Shown: positions 9,855-19,058 of the stretch, one piece after another
Position numbering within the stretch: the first letter of the stretch is position 1
How the letters are laid out: every line of letters starts with the position of its first letter
Assembly (NCBI RefSeq): GCF_018223745.1
Contig: NZ_CP073653.1
Coordinates: forward strand, 2,632,001 to 2,696,000
From: Clostridium beijerinckii
GTDB lineage: Bacteria > Bacillota > Clostridia > Clostridiales > Clostridiaceae
DNA: 64,000 nucleotides
Direction: 5' to 3'
Translations under genes and position numbers: made by a program
The notes under the pieces: model-generated
Database searches by the model: none
Told to the model about the DNA's origin: nothing
Seen by the model: only the letters and a program-made list of their open reading frames with translations

Positions 9855-10751
9855 TTATTTTTTGTTTAAGTTTTTTCTAAAATATGCATTTTTATATTCA
9901 GTTGGTGTGACATCTTCAAATTTTTTAAAAAGTTTCATAAAATGCTTATCATCATTAAATCCAACCTGAAGAGCAATTTCTTTTATTGAGAAAGATGAAT
10001 TTAATAGAAGTTGTTTAGAAGCATAAATTCTTGTTTTGTTGATGTATTTTAAAAGAGACGTACCAGTATATTTTTTAAATGCCGAAGAAAGATAATCCTG
10101 ATTGTAGTTAAATGTTTTGGCGATTTTATGTGCAGTTAAATTTGAATTATAATTTATATTTATCCAGTTTGCAATTTCATTTATTTTGCAATTGGTATTA
10201 GATAGTTTTTCATTTTGATGAATTATATTATCCATGAAATCTTGAGAGATTTCCATTGCCAACAGGCTTAATGCATAATTTGTTAAATATTCTGAATAAC
10301 TCTTTTTGTTTGATAGATCAAGTAGTTGACGAAAAATAAGGCTTGTTCTTGCGGCAGAAGAAATTGAACCATATTCAGGTAAAATATAAACATCTGAAGA
10401 GGCTTTTTTTAATTCATTATCAAGATTGAATATAGAATCATTAATTTGTTCAGCGTTTAAAAGCTTATATTCAGCAGAAGTAATTCTAAAATGACACCAA
10501 TAGTAAGAAAGATTCCCTTCAGATTTTTTATAACCGTAGTGAGTATGGAAGGGAAATAATATAATAAACTTATTTGGAGTAAGTTCATATTTTTTATCAT
10601 CTTGTGCAATGTATAGTGTTCCCTTACAACCAATTAGAATAACAAAAGTATCGAGGTTTCTTTTAGAATGTATAAAATTTTCATTATTTATCAATTTTCC
10701 ACTAGAACAATGAGTAAGGGGATATTTATTATCAGAGATAAAATAAAACAT
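9855..10751 (-). CDS. AraC-family transcriptional regulator
   Basis: A 298-residue regulator: an N-terminal cupin-like sugar-binding half (GCKGTLYIAQDDKKYELTPN, LFPFHTHYGY) and a C-terminal pair of AraC helix-turn-helix motifs (LTAHKIAKTFNYNQDYLSSAFKKYTG and SIKEIALQVGFNDDKHFMKLFKKFEDVTPTEY region, about residues 205-290). GTG codons at 10766 and 10763 are in frame, but AGGTGG (10763-10768) overlaps them and is well spaced for the ATG at 10751. It is divergent from the GH127 gene, so it probably activates that transcript in response to an arabinoside. Effector unknown. Confidence 0.85.
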   Translation of the reverse strand: MFYFISDNKYPLTHCSSGKLINNENFIHSKRNLDTFVILIGCKGTLYIAQDDKKYELTPNKFIILFPFHTHYGYKKSEGNLSYYWCHFRITSAEYKLLNAEQINDSIFNLDNELKKASSDVYILPEYGSISSAARTSLIFRQLLDLSNKKSYSEYLTNYALSLLAMEISQDFMDNIIHQNEKLSNTNCKINEIANWININYNSNLTAHKIAKTFNYNQDYLSSAFKKYTGTSLLKYINKTRIYASKQLLLNSSFSIKEIALQVGFNDDKHFMKLFKKFEDVTPTEYKNAYFRKNLNKK

Positions 10752-10940
10752 ATAGGATTTCACCACCTATTATACTAAAATGAAAGTTGTTTCTATATAA
10801 TAAATATACTATAGTTATATGTATAAAAGCTAGTCATATGCTTAAATAAGGGAATTTGTATTTTAGAGGAATGAATAAAATAGTTTTTGATAATTATAAT
10901 AAATTAACCACCATAAAAATAAATTTAGGAGGAATTAATA

Positions 10941-12893
10941 ATGAACTCAAATACCTTTAGTAAACCTTTGCAAATAAATCGTATAAATGTAAAAGATAAT
11001 TTTTGGAAGAAAATGATGGAGCTAGCAAGAACTCATGTGATTCCTTATCAATGGGAAGCATTGAATGATAGAATAGAAGGTGCGGAGCCAAGTTATTGTA
11101 TGCAAAATTTTAAGATTGCAGCTGGGATGATGGAAGGTGAATTTAAAGGTTTTGTATTTCAAGATAGTGATTTTGCAAAATGGATAGAAGCGGTTGGATA
11201 TTCTCTTATGTGGAATAAGGATGAAGGACTTGAAAAAATTGCAGATGGAGCAATTGATATTGTTTGTGCGGCACAGCAGCCAGATGGATACCTAGATACT
11301 TATTACATTATAAACGGATTAGATAAAAGATGGACAAACTTACGTGATAATCATGAATTGTATTGTTTAGGTCATTTGATTGAAGGGGCAGTAGCTTATT
11401 ATGAGGCAACAGAAAAAGATAAGTTATTAAATGCAATCGTAAAATATGTAGACTATGTGGATACTATATTTGGACCAGAAGATGGCAAATTGCATGGATA
11501 TCCAGGTCATGAAGTAATTGAATTGGCTTTAATTAAACTGTACAAAATAAAAAAAGATAAAAAATATCTAAATTTAGCAAAATACTTTATAGATGAAAGA
11601 GGCAAATCACCATTATATTTTGAAGAAGAGGGGAAAAAGTACAATAATAAGTTCTGGTGGGAAGATAGTTACTTTAAATATCAATATTATCAAGCAGGTA
11701 AACCAGTAAAAGAGCAGGAAGTTGCAGAAGGGCATGCTGTAAGAGCTGTATATTTATATTCAGGAATGGCTGATGTAGCAAGAGAAACAAATGACGATGA
11801 GCTGCTAGAAGCTTGCAAGCGATTATGGAGTAATATGACTAAAAAGCAAATGTATATAACAGGTGGAATCGGATCATCACAATATGGAGAAGCATTTACT
11901 TGTGATTATGATTTGCCTAATGATACTATTTATGCTGAAACTTGTGCGTCTATTGGATTAGTTTTTTTTGCAAGAAGAATGCTTGAAATTGAACCTAAAT
12001 CACAATATGCAGATATAATGGAGAAAGCCTTATACAACGGAATTATAAGCGGAATGTCAATTGATGGAACTAAGTTTTTCTATGTAAATCCATTAGAGGT
12101 GGTTCCAGAGGCTTCTGAAAAAGATCATTTGAGAGCACATGTAAAAGTTGAACGTCAAAAATGGTTTGGATGTGCATGCTGTCCGCCTAATCTAGCAAGA
12201 CTTTTGACTTCTATAGGAAGTTATGCATATACATTAAGAGATCATACAATATTTATGCATTTATACATGGGAGGAGAAATATCAGCTAATTTCTCTGGAA
12301 AGAGTGTAGAATTTAATATTAGAACAAACTATCCATGGGATGAGAGTATAGACATTAATTTAAACATGAAGGAAGAAGCTGAATTTGAATTTGCATTAAG
12401 AATTCCTGAATGGTGTAGAAATTATGAAATAAAAGTTAATGAAGAAAAGATAAATTACAGTGTAGTCGATGGATATGCTTATATTAATAGGAAATGGAAA
12501 GATAGTGATAGAATTAGCATTTTATTTAAGATGCCTGTAGAAATAGTTAGAGCAAATATAAATGTAAGAGAAGACATGGGAAAAGTTGCTGTAATGAGGG
12601 GACCAGTTGTTTATTGCTTAGAGGAAGAAGACAATGGACCTGATCTGCACAGAGTTTATTTAAAGAGTAATCCTAAATTTACTTATGAATATGACAAAGA
12701 CTTCTTAGGTGGTGCAATAGTACTTGAAAGTGATGGACTAGTAGTTAAAGAACAAGATTGTGATAAAGATAAGTTATATGTATATGACTCTAAAATTGAA
12801 TTTAATGAAAAGAAGTTAAAATGGATTCCATATTATTTATGGGCTAACAGAACACCAGGAGAAATGATAGTGTGGGTAAGAAAATGTATTTAG
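10941..12893 (+). CDS. GH127 beta-L-arabinofuranosidase
   Basis: A 650-residue glycoside hydrolase of family 127 (old DUF1680), related to HypBA1, which removes terminal beta-L-arabinofuranose and uses a zinc-bound cysteine nucleophile. The zinc set is visible: E333 and C335 in YAETC, and C413/C414 in WFGCACCPPN, with C413 the expected nucleophile. An all-alpha barrel is followed by beta-sandwich domains. There is no signal peptide, so it acts on imported oligosaccharides. GGAGG precedes the ATG. It stands between the divergent AraC gene and araM/araL, extending the cluster from alpha- to beta-linked arabinosides such as those of plant glycoproteins. Confidence 0.9.
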   Translation: MNSNTFSKPLQINRINVKDNFWKKMMELARTHVIPYQWEALNDRIEGAEPSYCMQNFKIAAGMMEGEFKGFVFQDSDFAKWIEAVGYSLMWNKDEGLEKIADGAIDIVCAAQQPDGYLDTYYIINGLDKRWTNLRDNHELYCLGHLIEGAVAYYEATEKDKLLNAIVKYVDYVDTIFGPEDGKLHGYPGHEVIELALIKLYKIKKDKKYLNLAKYFIDERGKSPLYFEEEGKKYNNKFWWEDSYFKYQYYQAGKPVKEQEVAEGHAVRAVYLYSGMADVARETNDDELLEACKRLWSNMTKKQMYITGGIGSSQYGEAFTCDYDLPNDTIYAETCASIGLVFFARRMLEIEPKSQYADIMEKALYNGIISGMSIDGTKFFYVNPLEVVPEASEKDHLRAHVKVERQKWFGCACCPPNLARLLTSIGSYAYTLRDHTIFMHLYMGGEISANFSGKSVEFNIRTNYPWDESIDINLNMKEEAEFEFALRIPEWCRNYEIKVNEEKINYSVVDGYAYINRKWKDSDRISILFKMPVEIVRANINVREDMGKVAVMRGPVVYCLEEEDNGPDLHRVYLKSNPKFTYEYDKDFLGGAIVLESDGLVVKEQDCDKDKLYVYDSKIEFNEKKLKWIPYYLWANRTPGEMIVWVRKCI

Positions 12894-13004
12894 TTCAATA
12901 AAGCTTAAAATTAAGTAACTTGTACGCTGTTTATGCAGATGAATATAGTATATAATTTTAAATGAACCTAAAGCAAAAAGCATAAACGTAGGAGGTACTT
13001 AGTT

Positions 13005-14177
13005 TTGAATGAAATTTTGACTAAAACAATAGAAGAAATGGCGGATATGGAATTTGACTGTGGCTGCGGAAAAAAACATAGAATAGACATAAAACATATC
13101 TATGTTGGAGAAAATGTATATAATAGAATTCTAGATGTCGCAAAAGAAATTTTACCAAAAGAAATCTTATTGGTCAGTGATAATAATACTTATAAAGCAC
13201 TTGGCAAGTGTGTAGAAAATGAACTTACTGAATCAGGTTATAAGATAAATAATATTATATTATTTAGTGATGGAGATTTAATTCCAGATGAAAAAGCAAT
13301 TGGACGAGTATTGGTTGAAGTAAATAATGAAACAGAGCTTATAGTTGCTGTGGGATCTGGAAGTATTAATGATATATGTAGAATAATAAGTGCAAAAACT
13401 CATATTCCTTATGTTATAATGGGAACAGCTCCATCAATGGATGGATATGCATCAACAGTATCACCTCTAATTATTGATGGAGCAAAGGTAACATATCCTG
13501 GGACTAATCCATATGCTATTATAGCTGATTCAAATATTATGAAAGATGCTCCATTTGAGATGATATGTGCTGGATTTGGTGATATACTAGGAAAATATAC
13601 AGCACTTTCTGATTGGAGATTATCTAATACGATTCATAACGAATATTTTTGTGATACAACAGAAAAGCTAGTAAGGAATGCTATGTATAAATGTTTTGAA
13701 AATATAGAAGGAGCTGTTAAGAGAGATGTTAAAGCAATAGAATATATATCAGAAGCACTTATACTATCAGGAATAGCAATGACTCTTTCAGGAAATTCAA
13801 GACCAGCATCAGGAGCAGAACATCATCTTTCTCATTATTGGGAAATTGATAAGCTTTCAAGAAGACTAGAGCATCCTTTGCATGGCAATTCAGTTGGAGT
13901 TGGCACAGTAATATCGGCATGGGTGTATAAAAAACTTAATATTGAAGAAAGGTTTGGGATAGAGACTCCTGTGCCAGAAATAATAATAAATTTATTAAAT
14001 TCTATTGGAGCTAAGTCTAATCCAAAGGCGTTAGGAATTGAGAAAGAATTATTTCATAGGAGTGTAATTCATGCTCTTGAAATCAGACCTAGATATACGA
14101 TTTTGCAATATGCAAAAACTGAAAATATGTTAGAAGAATGTGCAAATGAATTAACGAATTTATTTTACGGAGAATGA
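13005..14177 (+). CDS. araM: glycerol-1-phosphate dehydrogenase, AraM/EgsA type
   Basis: A 390-residue dehydrogenase of the iron-containing-alcohol-dehydrogenase superfamily. In Bacillus subtilis AraM reduces dihydroxyacetone phosphate to sn-glycerol-1-phosphate. Visible are the nucleotide loop GSGSIND (117-123), the MGTAPSMDGYAS segment (139-150), and metal-ligand candidates D193 (GFGDILGKYTA), the histidine cluster EHHLSHYW (272-279) and H293 (HPLHGNSVGVG). An N-terminal CGCGKKH patch is typical of AraM. GGAGG stands 9 bases before TTG 13005, making TTG the likely start. araL follows 4 bases after the stop, so the two are co-transcribed, as in Bacillus. Confidence 0.88.
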   Translation: MNEILTKTIEEMADMEFDCGCGKKHRIDIKHIYVGENVYNRILDVAKEILPKEILLVSDNNTYKALGKCVENELTESGYKINNIILFSDGDLIPDEKAIGRVLVEVNNETELIVAVGSGSINDICRIISAKTHIPYVIMGTAPSMDGYASTVSPLIIDGAKVTYPGTNPYAIIADSNIMKDAPFEMICAGFGDILGKYTALSDWRLSNTIHNEYFCDTTEKLVRNAMYKCFENIEGAVKRDVKAIEYISEALILSGIAMTLSGNSRPASGAEHHLSHYWEIDKLSRRLEHPLHGNSVGVGTVISAWVYKKLNIEERFGIETPVPEIIINLLNSIGAKSNPKALGIEKELFHRSVIHALEIRPRYTILQYAKTENMLEECANELTNLFYGE

Positions 14178-14181
14178 TAAT

Positions 14182-14973
14182 ATGCTAAAAGATAAAAAAT
14201 TATTTTTATTAGATATTGATGGTACAATAGCTTTAGATACAACATTAATCGATGGTACATTAGAATTTATGGATTATGTTTTAAGTATAGGTGGTAAATA
14301 TATATTTATAACAAATAATTCAACAAAAAGTATAGAAGATTATATTATGAAGTTTGATGACTTTGGAATTAAAGTTGATAAAACAAGTTTTGTAACATCA
14401 TCTTATGCAACCGCAATATATCTAAAAGAAGTATATAAAGATAAAAAAATATTTGTTCTTGGAACAAAATCATTTATTAAAGAACTAAAAAGATTTGAGC
14501 TTAATATTACAGAAGATAAAGATGAAGATATTGTTTGTGCAGTAGTAGGCTTTGATAATGAATTAAATTATAAAAAGATAGAGGATATATGTGAATTACT
14601 ATCAACAAGAGATATTGATTATATAGCTACTAATCCAGATCTTGTTTGTCCGACTAGCTTTGGTTTTGTGCCAGACTGTGGATCAATATGCGAAATGATT
14701 GAAAATGCAGTTAAAAGACAACCTTTATACATTGGGAAGCCTAATAAAACGATAGTGGAAATGTGTCTAGAACAAACTGGATTTACAAAGGAGCAAACTT
14801 TAGTTATAGGAGATAGATTGTATACAGACATTGCCTGCGGTATTAATGGTGGTGTTGATACAGCTGTAGTATTCACTGGAGAAGCAACAAAGGAAGATTT
14901 GAAAGATACAGAATTTAGACCAACATATAGCTTTAGTACAATCAAAGAGTTATATGAAAAGTTAGCTTTTTAA
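14182..14973 (+). CDS. araL: HAD-IIA sugar phosphatase, AraL/NagD type
   Basis: A 263-residue HAD-superfamily phosphatase with a C2B cap. Motif I is LLDIDGT with nucleophile D11 and D13, motif II is ITNNST, the lysine of motif III is in YIGKPNKT, and motif IV is VIGDRLYTDI. AraL and NagD enzymes hydrolyse sugar phosphates with broad specificity and are thought to relieve sugar-phosphate stress. It lies 4 bases after araM with its own GGAG site, so the pair forms one operon. Which phosphate it clears here is inference; D-xylulose-5-phosphate and related pentose phosphates are plausible. Confidence 0.85.
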   Translation: MLKDKKLFLLDIDGTIALDTTLIDGTLEFMDYVLSIGGKYIFITNNSTKSIEDYIMKFDDFGIKVDKTSFVTSSYATAIYLKEVYKDKKIFVLGTKSFIKELKRFELNITEDKDEDIVCAVVGFDNELNYKKIEDICELLSTRDIDYIATNPDLVCPTSFGFVPDCGSICEMIENAVKRQPLYIGKPNKTIVEMCLEQTGFTKEQTLVIGDRLYTDIACGINGGVDTAVVFTGEATKEDLKDTEFRPTYSFSTIKELYEKLAF

Positions 14974-14999
14974 TATACTTTTAGTAAAGCAAGTATTAC

Positions 15000-15046
15000 A
15001 AGCTGTTAAGAATGAAATTGAAATTTTGTTTTTAGCAGCTTTTTTA
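15000..15046 (+). terminator. intrinsic terminator after araL
   Basis: An AAGCTGTTAA arm pairs imperfectly with TTTAGCAGCTT and is followed by a T-run. Confidence 0.7.
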
Positions 15047-15067
15047 TACTGTAGATAATAACATTCC

Positions 15068-15108
15068 ATGATAGTTTTGGACTTATTATTTATTTTATGT
15101 GCTTAATT
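15068..15108. repeat. fragment of palindromic repeat family 2
   Basis: TTTTGGACTTATTATTT then TTATGTGCTTAA matches the right arm of the family-2 palindrome at 18854-19023 and 57833-57898. Only the right half is present. Confidence 0.45.
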
Positions 15109-15225
15109 AATTCTATACAATTTGTTTATAATAATTATTAGAAGAATATAATTTTCGTATCGCTAAGATAATGATTTTGATATAATATTTTTATAACATA
15201 ACTAGATAGGAGGAGATTATAGAAT

Positions 15226-15828
15226 ATGAATTTAGAATATATTATGAATAAGTTGAAAGATGAGAAACCATATATTAATGGCTGGAAAAGAATGAGAAGG
15301 TCAGCTATAATTATTCCACTAGTTGAGATTGATAATGAAGTACATGTGTTATTTGAAGTTAGGTCTAAAAAATTAAGGAGCCAGCCAGGAGATATATGCT
15401 TTCCAGGTGGAAAAATAGATGGAAATGAATCTCCTAAGGAAGCCGCGCTTAGAGAAATATCCGAAGAACTTGGCGTAAAAAGCATTAATATAGTAAATGA
15501 ATTAGATACTATAGTAAGGTATGATGGCATAATAATTCATCCGTATGTAGGAATTATTAAAGATCTTGATGAGATAAAGATAAGTGAAGATGAGGTTGAT
15601 CATGTGTTTTATGTACCGTTATCTTATCTTTTAGATAATAAGCCTCGTATATATAATAATAAAATAAATATTGAAAGAGATAAAGAATTTCCATATGATT
15701 TAATTGTTAATAGGGAAAACTATAAATTTAGAGAAGCTAATTATAGATCTTTATTTTATAAATATGAAACTTATAATATATGGGGAATCACAGCTGAGAT
15801 GCTACAAGATTTTTTGGAGAATTTGTAA
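15226..15828 (+). CDS. Nudix hydrolase, CoA pyrophosphatase type
   Basis: A 200-residue Nudix enzyme that splits CoA or related dinucleotide pyrophosphates. The Nudix box GGKIDGNE then REISEELGV (about 61-84) fits GX5EX7REUXEEXGU exactly. The CoA-subfamily signature lies just before it: RSKKLRSQPGDICFPGG (46-62). The length fits the YeaB/NudL group. GGAGGAG precedes the ATG at good spacing. It is a single gene with no clear partner. Confidence 0.88.
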   Translation: MNLEYIMNKLKDEKPYINGWKRMRRSAIIIPLVEIDNEVHVLFEVRSKKLRSQPGDICFPGGKIDGNESPKEAALREISEELGVKSINIVNELDTIVRYDGIIIHPYVGIIKDLDEIKISEDEVDHVFYVPLSYLLDNKPRIYNNKINIERDKEFPYDLIVNRENYKFREANYRSLFYKYETYNIWGITAEMLQDFLENL

Positions 15829-15845
15829 CTAACCATAAAAAATGA

Positions 15846-15965
15846 ATCATTTCTATCAATATCATAACAATTCCCATAAAAATTAGTTTTTTTACTCTAA
15901 ACATTGCAGGAATAGCTATATTGCTTGGAAATATGTATAAAAAGGAATTAACAAAAGAAGTCTAG
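15846..15965 (+). pseudogene. possible membrane-protein C-terminal remnant
   Basis: A 39-codon frame with no start, beginning right after a stop, encodes a hydrophobic segment (SFFTLNIAGIAILLGNMY) and a charged tail (KKELTKEV). Its stop sits on the left arm of a terminator hairpin. It looks like the end of a lost transporter gene that kept its terminator. No family assigned. Confidence 0.3.
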
Positions 15966-15994
15966 AGCTGAGAGTAAAATCTTGGCTCTTTTTT
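15964..15994 (+). terminator. intrinsic terminator
   Basis: AGAGCTGAGA pairs with TCTTGGCTCT (two G-T pairs) and is followed by TTTTTT. With no intact gene upstream it appears orphaned. Confidence 0.65.
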
Positions 15995-15995
15995 C

Positions 15996-16530
15996 ATACC
16001 TAGAAATAGAATTAGGGGGGAAATAAGATTGGATTAAGTAGTAAGCTACAGACAAATACATTAATGGATTATAGAGAATTATAGGGTTTTAAGATGATAA
16101 TTAAAAATTATATTATTGTACAGCATTAATATGGGGGCGGTTTAGTAAGGAGAAAAATTAAATATAAGTGGAATGAAAGTCGCGAGTATTATTAGATAGT
16201 GATAAATTTATTTATATTTAATGAAAATAATTGTAAGGAAATGATATAATTTACATAAAGCGAAACGAAATTATAATTTGTATGATAGGTTGGATTAACA
16301 ATTTGTTGGTAAATGAAATTCTCTGATACCATGATTTAAACGATAAGAATATATGTGTAATATTTAAGTCAAAAGAATCAAAGCTATTTTACGGCAATAT
16401 TTACGAGTCGTGAATATTGAAAAATGTGTAGTGGGAAAAATATTATATAAATGATATTCAAGAAAAAACAAATTTATACAGATAGAGAATTTAAAGTAGG
16501 AATAGAATTATAAAATCTTTGGAGGTAAGT
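15996..16530. other. gene-free stretch before rpiA
   Basis: About 535 bases with no convincing gene, repeat, riboswitch or operator. It ends with the GGAGG site of rpiA (16521-16525). Confidence 0.4.
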
Positions 16531-17232
16531 ATGGATCAAAAAAGAGTTGCAGGAGAAAAATCAGCAGAATATATAAAAGATGGGATGATATTAGGATTGG
16601 GAACAGGCTCGACAGCTTATTACATGATTAAAAAAGTTGGAGAATTGATTAAAAATGGAATGAAGATAAAAGCTGTAGCAACATCAAAAAGTACTGAGAG
16701 TTTAGCAAGAGAACTTAAGATCCCTTTATTATCAATTGATGAAGTTGATAAGATTGATTTAGCAATTGATGGCGTAGACGAAATAGATAATGAATTTAAT
16801 GCTATTAAAGGTGGTGGTGGAGCCTTATTTAGAGAAAAAATTGTGGCGAGTTTGGCTAATGAAGTTATATGGATTATGGATGAAAGTAAATTAGTTGATG
16901 GTATTGGAGAATTTCCTTTACCAGTTGAAATATTACCATATGGATACAAACATGTAATTAAAGAATTACAGGATTATTCATTAAATCCCAAAATAAGAAT
17001 GAAGGAAGAAGAGATTTTTGTAACTGATAATGGTAACTATATAGTTGATTTGCATATAGGAAAGCCAATGAACATTAATGATGTTTATAATAAAGTTAAT
17101 AAAATAACTGGAGTACTAGAAACTGGATTATTTATTAATATGTGTGATCGTATTATCATTGGAACAAGTAGTGGCACCAAGATTATTAATAATAGCAACA
17201 GTCAAAATGTGAAGATGGAGCAATTTAGATAG
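16531..17232 (+). CDS. rpiA: ribose-5-phosphate isomerase A
   Basis: Interconverts ribose-5-phosphate and ribulose-5-phosphate in the pentose-phosphate pathway. The family motifs appear in order: GLGTGSTA near the N terminus, ATSKST, DGVDEID, KGGGGALFREKI with the catalytic Glu/Lys, and DESKLV. The length of 233 residues is normal, with a short extra polar tail. A TTG at 16519 is in frame but overlaps the GGAGG site; the ATG at 16531, 5 bases after GGAGG, is the real start. It serves the same carbon flow as tal and tkt further along but is not linked to them in an operon. Confidence 0.94.
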   Translation: MDQKRVAGEKSAEYIKDGMILGLGTGSTAYYMIKKVGELIKNGMKIKAVATSKSTESLARELKIPLLSIDEVDKIDLAIDGVDEIDNEFNAIKGGGGALFREKIVASLANEVIWIMDESKLVDGIGEFPLPVEILPYGYKHVIKELQDYSLNPKIRMKEEEIFVTDNGNYIVDLHIGKPMNINDVYNKVNKITGVLETGLFINMCDRIIIGTSSGTKIINNSNSQNVKMEQFR

Positions 17233-17273
17233 ATATTATCTCATCTTAGAATGTATGCAGGGGGGATGATCAC

Positions 17274-17708
17274 ATGATAAGGGAAATAATAAATGAAGAT
17301 TTTAATGGATTAATGCAATTATATATGCAACTTCATGGTGAATCTATGCCAGGAAAAACACCAGAAATAATGGAAGTATGGAATAGAATTTTGGAAGATA
17401 AAGAACATCATATTATTATTGCAGAGGAAGAAGGAAAGATAGTGTCTTCGTGTGTTTGTGTCATAATACCAAATTTGACACACAATCAACGACCATATGC
17501 ATTTATTGAAAATGTAGTGACTGATAAACATTATAGAAATAAAGGATTAGCAACAGCTTGTTTGAACTACGCAAAAGAAATAGCACTTAAAGAGAAGTGT
17601 TATAAATTAATGCTATTAACTGGCTCTAAAAAAGATAGTACGCTAAACTTCTATGAACAAGCAGGATATAATCAAAATGATAAGACCGCTTTTATACAGT
17701 GGATATAA
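17274..17708 (+). CDS. GNAT-family N-acetyltransferase
   Basis: A 144-residue acetyl-CoA-dependent acetyltransferase. Motif A is clear as ENVVTDKHYRNKGLATACL, with the acetyl-CoA-binding RNKGLA near residue 88. The protein is compact with a normal GNAT length. GGGGG precedes the ATG, and the ATPase gene follows 35 bases later, so the two may be co-transcribed. Substrate unknown. Confidence 0.85.
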   Translation: MIREIINEDFNGLMQLYMQLHGESMPGKTPEIMEVWNRILEDKEHHIIIAEEEGKIVSSCVCVIIPNLTHNQRPYAFIENVVTDKHYRNKGLATACLNYAKEIALKEKCYKLMLLTGSKKDSTLNFYEQAGYNQNDKTAFIQWI

Positions 17709-17743
17709 TATAAATTGCAATTTATCTGAGAAGGAGAAAAGAG

Positions 17744-18601
17744 ATGGTTTATTTGAATTATTTTACATTCCCTAATGAGGATATGGAATTTGACTTTTTC
17801 ATGAAGGTAAAAAGAACCTGTTATGACTCGTTTTATCCGTTTAAGGTATTGTCACAACATGGTCTTAAAAGAATTGATTTTGAACCAGTTACTATTCTGT
17901 ATGGAGGAAATGGTTCTGGAAAATCAACAGCGTTAAATGTTATAGCAGAAAAAATAGGAGTAAGCCGTGATTCTATCTATAATAAATCTAATTTTTTTCC
18001 TGATTATGTCAATATGTGTGATATATATGTTGAAACAGATATTCCTAAAAATAGTAAGATTATTACTAGTGATGATGTATTTGATTATATCCTAAATATT
18101 CGTAGTATAAATGAAGGAATTGACATAAAGAGAGAAAAGCTTTTTGAAGAATATTTGGAGTCTAAATATTCTCGATTCCAAATGAAGTCGATGGCAGATT
18201 ATGAACAATTAAAAAAAGTAAATACTGCTAGGAGTAAAACACAATCAAAATTTGTGAGAAATAGATTAATGGATAATTTCAGAGAATATTCAAATGGAGA
18301 AAGCGCATTTATATATTTTACTGAAAAAATTGATGAGAATGGACTATATATATTGGATGAACCTGAAAATAGTCTTTCGCCAAAACGTCAAATGGAATTA
18401 ATGAATTTTATTGAGGACTCCGCACGGTTTTTAAGATGTCAGTTTATTATATCAACGCACTCACCATTTATACTTGCTATGAAAGGCGCGAAAATATATG
18501 ATCTCGATGAAAATCCTGTTGATGTAAAACGGTGGACAGAATTGGAAAATGTACGTACATATTATGACTTTTTCAAAATGCATGAAAAAGAGTTTAAATA
18601 A
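17744..18601 (+). CDS. AAA/ABC-like ATPase (COG3910 type)
   Basis: A 285-residue soluble ATPase with an ABC-type fold. Walker A is GGNGSGKST (54-62), a degenerate signature EYSNGESA is near 181-188, Walker B LYILDEPE is at 201-208, and the switch histidine lies in ISTHSPFIL. There is no transmembrane part and no cognate permease, so this is not a transporter ATPase. The family (predicted ATPase, COG3910) has no settled role. AAGGAG precedes the ATG, and a GNAT gene comes before it. Family call fair, function unknown. Confidence 0.75.
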   Translation: MVYLNYFTFPNEDMEFDFFMKVKRTCYDSFYPFKVLSQHGLKRIDFEPVTILYGGNGSGKSTALNVIAEKIGVSRDSIYNKSNFFPDYVNMCDIYVETDIPKNSKIITSDDVFDYILNIRSINEGIDIKREKLFEEYLESKYSRFQMKSMADYEQLKKVNTARSKTQSKFVRNRLMDNFREYSNGESAFIYFTEKIDENGLYILDEPENSLSPKRQMELMNFIEDSARFLRCQFIISTHSPFILAMKGAKIYDLDENPVDVKRWTELENVRTYYDFFKMHEKEFK

Positions 18602-18621
18602 TAAAAGATGGGAGTGTTAGA

Positions 18622-18801
18622 GTGAATAAAGAATTTTTAGAATCTGAAAGATTATTTTTGAAGCCCGTATCTTTTGATGTTAAGCATATCTTAACGAAAG
18701 CAGTTCCAATGGCAACTGAACGTATAAATTCATTAATGGAGATGGGCTATAAGCCAATTAACAAAAAATTCATTATATATGATGATTATTACTGTAGATA
18801 A
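18622..18801 (+). pseudogene. truncated GNAT-like gene
   Basis: A 59-codon frame with a GTG start preceded by GGGAG. It begins MNKEFLESERLFLKP, the usual opening of acetyltransferases (LETERLxLRP), then loses resemblance and stops early. It lies 20 bases after the ATPase gene, and a family-2 repeat lies just downstream. Most likely a 3'-truncated acetyltransferase. Confidence 0.4.
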
Positions 18802-18853
18802 ATTTAATATTAAAAACAATATAAAGAATAATATAAAACTTATTTTTTTAGAA

Positions 18854-19023
18854 TTTAGGCATAATCAAAAAATAAGAAGTCCATCTGCCAAGCCTATTTT
18901 TTACCATCCTGCGTCAGTAAATTACCCTAATAGAGACCTGCTATGAGACTAATTTGCTTCCTCGCCTGATGAGAAATAATCATAACATTTTGGACTTGCT
19001 ATTTTCTTTAATATGCCTTAAAA
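18854..19023. repeat. palindromic repeat family 2, full copy
   Basis: About 170 bases with long imperfect terminal inverted repeats. The left arm TTTAGGCATAATC then AAAAAATAAGAAGTCCA pairs with the right arm TGGACTTGCTATTTTC then TTTAATATGCCTTAAA. The interior is richer in GC than its surroundings (CATCCTGCGTCAG, CTCGCCTGATGAG). Related pieces lie at 57833-57898 and 15068-15108. MITE-like: it has no coding capacity. Confidence 0.65.
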
Positions 19024-19058
19024 TTATAAAAATTCTGAGCTCTTAATTAATTATAAAA

